The position numbers and the translations under genes are program-made. A DNA stretch of 60,562 bases from Neonectria sp. B-13 (Eukaryota; Ascomycota; Sordariomycetes; Hypocreales; Nectriaceae), in the NCBI GenBank assembly GCA_002682825.1, contig NOKP01000083.1, positions 21,357 to 81,918 of the forward strand, in the 5' to 3' direction. Below the pieces are notes generated by a model. It made no database searches. It worked only from the letters and a program-made list of their open reading frames with translations, and was not told the DNA's origin. The stretch's first letter is position 1. Each line of letters opens with the position of its first letter. Below are positions 56,266-60,562 of this stretch, piece by piece.

Positions 56266-58761
56266 ATGACTCCTTTTACTCTCATGGAGGATGATGGATT
56301 ATCGGATCCTGTGTATACTGCAACTGTCGAGAGCGTTGAAGAATCCATAGGCCGCCCGCCATGCGAGTGTGTCGACTGCCAACACGGGTTCTACACCGTT
56401 AAGGAACAGTATGGTCCCGGTCTTTCGTATCGCCGCAGGCTTTCCGACGCAGACGCGAAGCGCAGGGTGCTCTCGACCGTGAAGCAGATTCACAATCTGA
56501 GAGGCGCATTGACAGAACGTCTGAATGTCTTTGCTGATGTCTTGCTGAGTCGGTGGAAAAAGCTAAGCCAAGCAAATCGCGAGGCATTGTTGAAGGAGGC
56601 GGCTCCGGACCTCGAAGAGAAGCAGTGGCTTATCCCGCGATATACCTACCTTCGCGAGAGGCTTATCACACATGCGAGGAGCCAGGAGCGGAGACGCCAA
56701 CTCCTTTTGCCCTGGCTGAACGTGGAAGTCCTGAAGACTAATCCTGCGGTTCTTTTTGCTTTGTTGCACTATAGGACAGCCTATTCTCCTCAGCATTGGG
56801 CAGCGTTCGATAGCGGGCAACTCACTCTCAGTTGGGCAGCTGGATTCTTTGACGTCGACTTCTCGGCGAAATCTGTTGTCATGTATGGAAAAAGATATGG
56901 ATCACTGGTGGACTGGGAAGAAAAGGCAGCCCATCGAGCTGATACCCTTGGGTTCCCCCGGGCAATGTTGGTTCTTGAAGCTCAGGCATACCTCATGGAA
57001 GTTCTCTGCAGCATCGTGGCGAAGATCCTTGACGGTGTCAACAACTCGCAACCCCCTCGAATCGACAAGTGGATAAATCTCATCAGCAACGCGGCGTTTA
57101 GAGAGACAGAAGTGGTGGAGTCCTGGTCTCCATACACAAACCAAGCCTTCTCGCCACCGCCAGAATTTGACAGTAAATACCTGGTCTCGCTCGCCAAGAC
57201 TCGACTAGATGCAACGGGAGATCATCTCTGGTACTTGCAGTGCGATGCCGCATATATGCGGCGGCACCTGAAGATCATGTTTGCAACCGAGATCTTTAAG
57301 AAGGCCTCGGATACCCAGAAAGGCGCGATGGTTACGCAACGCATCCGCTCTGAGGTGCGGAGTCACCATTGGTGGCGTTGGATTGAAAAAGAGTGCAGAC
57401 ATGTCGACGCGGCGAGGGAGAGATTTCGCGACAGCACATATCCTGGCGCCACCTTGCCGGTCTCCTACAACCGAGCTCTCGGCGCCCTGGAGCTTCTCCT
57501 TGTCAATCAGGTCATATACAGAGCCAGCTGCCTTCAGGAACTCTTGCCGTACGTTCCAGGGCTTCAGGAACACTGGATCTTTGAGCCTGATGCGAAACTA
57601 CCCAATGCAATTGGCGTCCTCCGCCGAAAGAAGCCTGCCAACACACAGGAGTGCCTCGCCAAGGACCGTCTTTATTGGTGTCTGGTCCAGTTACTCGCAA
57701 AGCCCGACGACCAAAGGACGTTTGATCACTCCATGCTCTTCGCAATGCTGCAGGAGCACATGTCTAATAACCCGCCTGAGAGGGCTAGACTGGATGAGGT
57801 CATCTACCAACTGCTCTCAGATCTCGCGACTTGCCATGAAATGCTCATAGCTGTCCGTTTCCACAGACCGCAGAATACAGCGAGAACGCTTAAGGAGGTC
57901 AAAGAGACAGAAGACAGACACGTCTGGAAATGGCTACGATCCAGGAGTAGTAACGTGGAAGATTTCGGCGACCCCCAAGGCATCGGGATGTCACTTTTCA
58001 AGGACTTCTATCTTGCAAAGACACCGACAGGTCCAAAGACTTCTGTCTGGCTCGCGCAGTCCCAGGAGCTCCGCGCGGCTCTGGAGAAGTTCTGGGAGTC
58101 GATAAGAAGAACAATCAGGAAAGACTTTGAAGACTCGGCTTTCAGTCCGGCAGAGGTCGATAGCCTTCTTGAAGTCGTTTCGGCAAATCTGAGTGAGCAG
58201 TATCTGCAAGACAAGCAGCGAGAAGAAGATGCAATTCTCGCTGCTATCCAGAAATCCGATAGCCCACAACCCGCAACCAATTTCTTTGACGGGGCCGAAA
58301 GCTGTTCAGCGACCACAACGATTGCCCCGCGCCCAGAAAAGACAAAAACAAGAGGTAAACAAAAACACTCTGTCGGCGATATTACGCCGGTACATGACAG
58401 CGCTCCAGGTGCACAAACGGAACCTACCGCAGTATTCGAAGCGACCGCCATTAAAGTGACGAAGCAATCGTTGGATATATTTCTCTTGATGTTCCCTGAG
58501 AAAGACGACGTTGTAAAGGACGTGTTATGGGATAGGTTCGTTCACGCTATGGTAGATGCGGGATTCACTGCGAGGAATAACGGCGGGTCGCCAGTGTCGT
58601 TTAAGAAACTTGACGGGGAGGGCAAGATTGTCTTTCATAAACCTCACCCTGTTCCCAAGATTGATCCTGTTATGTTACGAGCCATGGGTAAGAGAATGGC
58701 GAAGTGGTTTGGATGGAGGCGAGACCAGTTTATTTTACGCGACGAGACCACCCAAGCTTAG
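56266..58761 (+). CDS. 831-aa protein with HicA-like C-terminal domain
   Basis: Intronless ORF starting MTPFTLMEDDGLSDPVYT. An early Cys cluster (CECVDCQHGF) is followed by a long, helical, arginine- and tryptophan-rich body to about residue 660. Next come a linker rich in Ser/Thr/Lys and a compact C-terminal domain of about 90 residues. That last part reads MFPEKDDVVKDVLWDRFVHA, then AGFTARNNGGSPVSF, IVFHKPHPVPKIDPVMLRAM and KRMAKWFGW. The pattern (helix, GF, G-S-x-x-x-F strand, HxPHP, then a closing helix) resembles the HicA/YcfA small RNA-binding fold of prokaryotic toxin-antitoxin systems. This is fold resemblance by eye, and the function in fungi is not established. No transposase motif is visible. 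The gene looks intact. Confidence 0.7.
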   Translation: MTPFTLMEDDGLSDPVYTATVESVEESIGRPPCECVDCQHGFYTVKEQYGPGLSYRRRLSDADAKRRVLSTVKQIHNLRGALTERLNVFADVLLSRWKKLSQANREALLKEAAPDLEEKQWLIPRYTYLRERLITHARSQERRRQLLLPWLNVEVLKTNPAVLFALLHYRTAYSPQHWAAFDSGQLTLSWAAGFFDVDFSAKSVVMYGKRYGSLVDWEEKAAHRADTLGFPRAMLVLEAQAYLMEVLCSIVAKILDGVNNSQPPRIDKWINLISNAAFRETEVVESWSPYTNQAFSPPPEFDSKYLVSLAKTRLDATGDHLWYLQCDAAYMRRHLKIMFATEIFKKASDTQKGAMVTQRIRSEVRSHHWWRWIEKECRHVDAARERFRDSTYPGATLPVSYNRALGALELLLVNQVIYRASCLQELLPYVPGLQEHWIFEPDAKLPNAIGVLRRKKPANTQECLAKDRLYWCLVQLLAKPDDQRTFDHSMLFAMLQEHMSNNPPERARLDEVIYQLLSDLATCHEMLIAVRFHRPQNTARTLKEVKETEDRHVWKWLRSRSSNVEDFGDPQGIGMSLFKDFYLAKTPTGPKTSVWLAQSQELRAALEKFWESIRRTIRKDFEDSAFSPAEVDSLLEVVSANLSEQYLQDKQREEDAILAAIQKSDSPQPATNFFDGAESCSATTTIAPRPEKTKTRGKQKHSVGDITPVHDSAPGAQTEPTAVFEATAIKVTKQSLDIFLLMFPEKDDVVKDVLWDRFVHAMVDAGFTARNNGGSPVSFKKLDGEGKIVFHKPHPVPKIDPVMLRAMGKRMAKWFGWRRDQFILRDETTQA

Positions 58762-59507
58762 GTGTAGTCCATGACTGTAATTGACCGCTCAGGCGACTGT
58801 ACCCTGGACGACGCACATTGTGAAGGCCGTGCTATCTCTCTTGCGGAAAGAAGTTTACGACAACGGGTGGAATGTCTGTAGGGTAGCTTGTTGAATTAGG
58901 ATCGCGGTTCATCCTGTAAGGATGCAGTCGCTGTTAAAAAAGCCATCGAATTGATCGCAGATGCTGACAGGGATAGTGTAGCCATCAAGCCCCGGGACTG
59001 GTTCGTGTCAGATTGGTTCACAGATACTGGCATGGATACTGTCGCCGCCAAAATCACATCGCATTGGTTGATGACTTCTGGCAGGGATACTGTCGCCATG
59101 AAGACTGGACGGTATTGGCCATGACGACCAAGGGTCGGTTCGCATCTGACAGGGGCGCCGACGAGATTTCGTAAGCATCCTCTCGATGCACGGTCCATTA
59201 TCACATTTTGACCTCGATTTGCGACTTTGATTGAGCATAAAATGCGCACCAACATTTGCAATCAAAAATGAATTGGTGAGTTGGATTAAGTACGGTTTTG
59301 TCTATTGCGTAGTTATATTTTTGCTACTGTTATTGTTGTGGTTGACCGTTGCTGCGCTGAAATGTCGATTTGGAACCGCACTTGAAATTTCACTGAGTCA
59401 AACGCGACACAAGCACAACCCACCCCTCATATTCTGAGCTGATAAGATTCCTGTAGTTAAAGCAATAAATGTGGGTATAGAGAGACTTTCTCCGTGCATG
59501 GACGAAA
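58762..59507. other. Intergenic with short degenerate tandem repeat
   Basis: 58963-59097 contains three imperfect copies of TGGCAGGGATACTGTCGCC at spacings of roughly 64 and 50 bp. The rest, including a T-rich stretch at 59290-59340, shows nothing recognisable. Confidence 0.5.
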
Positions 59508-59591
59508 AGGGTGTATTTTGACGAAATACCAAGGGATGTGACGGCGTGCACAGCCAGTTTGTGTGTATTTTGTCAAAATACAGTGCACCCT
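59508..59591. repeat. 83-bp fold-back (MITE-like) element
   Basis: The sequence starts AGGGTGTATTTTGACGAAAT and ends, on the opposite strand, AGGGTGCACTGTATTTTGAC. The ends are imperfect inverted copies with the palindromic core GTATTTTGTCAAAATAC. The same element, inverted and cut short, is at 22443-22504. Confidence 0.75.
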
Positions 59592-59835
59592 AGCATCATC
59601 ATCTTTGGGGTCCACATCGTATTGATCCCTATCGTTATGATCGAATTTGCCGTACGCTGTCCAACAGTAGGTAAAAAAAAACAGCGACGTCAGTTGCGGG
59701 GTCAACCAGCACAGCCCTGGTCATTTAACGCTGACCAACCAAACCACGTCGGATTAATGCTAATGCGGAGTCGCTCCATTTCATTTAGGTCTGCCATTCT
59801 CGCAATGTCAACATCGCGATATCATTCAGGTCTCA

Positions 59836-60562
59836 ATGCTCAGCATCACCAAATCGCCCAACATGACCAGCGCAGCCGTGAATCCAACGATGCGATCGCA
59901 CGGATGGAACATTGAGCTCCTCACAGCGCCCGGCGATGTTCCTTTCGCTGGCGTCTTCCAACCGGCAAAGGATGTTTTTATGACGTATCACGACATCGTC
60001 AATGAGATGCGTCTGAGTTTCGAGTTCCAGGATGAGAGCTCGGATGTGTGGGATGAAGTTGCTTTTGGCCTTTTGGATATGTTGAATGTGTCCGAGGATG
60101 AATGTCCCGCTCCCAAGTTCGTGCATGGCAGTGGGCTGGATCAACCAGTTCCCGCCCTTCCTGAGCTAGAACCTGATGCTCCTGAAGACCGTGCGATCCT
60201 CCAGTACCGCGTTTTCAAGCACCACGATTGCAGCTTGTCAGCTGATCAGCCATTCAAGTGTCACTTTGAGGGTATGTTCAGAGAGTATTGTCTTCTCATG
60301 GCGACTCTTGCTAACCCTTTCCAGCTGGATGCGCGCAGCGCATTTCCAAGCCTATCCGCCGGCTGGAGCCACGCTACCTGCCTCCTAAGAAGGCCTCAAC
60401 TGACCCTCGTTACGCGACCTACCCGCTCCGCAAAACAGTACGCGGAAGGAAACCTGGTTCTCCCTCGAAGCGATCAGCATCTGGTTCTGTGTCACCGCGT
60501 AAGGATCCGGACATAGACCAGGCTGATGAGGACTTCGCCAACATGGTCGCGCCCCCGGAATG
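59836..60562 (+). CDS. AT-hook-containing protein, truncated by the window edge
   Basis: Exon 1 59836-60271, intron 60272-60324 (GTATGT...TCCAG, branch-like GCTAAC, 53 nt), exon 2 from 60325 to the edge. The splice changes frame so that the second exon reads RISKPIRRLEPRYLPPK and RKTVRGRKPGSPSKRSASGS, containing an AT-hook-like RGRKP core in a basic, Ser-rich region that would contact the minor groove. Exon 1 is acidic with MRSHGWNIELLTAPGDVPF and no recognised domain. The alternative unspliced frame is less plausible because it loses the basic region. The 3' end lies outside the window. Confidence 0.65.

Noticed and set aside
1..60562. CRISPR arrays, prokaryotic operons and riboswitches
   Set aside because: The genome is clearly fungal; tandem repeats present lack a spacer structure, and no bacterial gene arrangement was seen.

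Overview
This window looks like an accessory, transposon-rich segment of a filamentous ascomycete genome. Genes have short introns (about 49-79 nt) with GTAAGT/GTATGT donors and CTAAC/CTGAC-like branch sites. The families present (pogo/Fot-like, hAT, MULE, piggyBac, LINE and Tc1 remnants, a NACHT-WD40 protein, a BAH-PHD protein) are typical of Pezizomycotina. I cannot name a species. There is a 746-base run of N (15691-16436) and a single-N join at 31242 that looks like a misassembly.

Layout. 0-11.2 kb: a minisatellite, then three minus-strand genes in transcription order B (11135-6421, 3 exons, 1525 aa), A (6297-2171, 3 exons, 1326 aa) and C (1793-843, 316 aa). None has an assignable enzymatic domain. 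The C-terminus of A and the cysteine-rich C-terminus of C resemble flanking modules of fungal telomere-linked RecQ-type helicases, but no helicase lies between them. A relic of gene B, with its intron at the same place, sits at 54.9-55.4 kb. This cluster is my best candidate for an undescribed system. 11.2-24.8 kb: mostly non-coding, with a diverged tandem duplication, a decayed hAT element, a small zinc-ribbon gene, a MULE fragment between 99-bp inverted repeats, a palindrome-rich 420-bp element with a target-site duplication, and a piggyBac tail.

26.0-27.8 kb: a complete cohesin kleisin (Rad21/Scc1-like) gene with one intron. 27.9-34.7 kb: LINE and Tc1 fossils, then three Fot/pogo-like elements, two broken and one (32807-34699) nearly intact. 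Their catalytic domains are nearly identical, but both the 17-bp subterminal repeats and the recognition helix of the transposase differ between copies. 34.8-39.1 kb: an NLR-type gene (fungal N-terminal domain, NACHT, 13 WD40 repeats). 41.6-43.0 kb: a BAH-PHD protein resembling fungal H3K27me3 readers.

45-60.5 kb: a run of mostly single-exon small genes: a stand-alone nucleoside-phosphorylase-like protein, a protein of unknown function, an inosine/xanthosine-triphosphatase-like protein, another unknown, a protein with an in-frame 15-bp repeat, a BTB/POZ protein, an 831-aa protein whose C-terminus looks like a HicA fold, and an AT-hook protein running off the right edge. Incompatibility or immune-type (NLR, phosphorylase-like), chromatin (kleisin, BAH-PHD, AT-hook) and mobile sequences are mixed together, as expected of an accessory or subtelomeric compartment. 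How the cellular genes work together cannot be deduced from the sequence alone.
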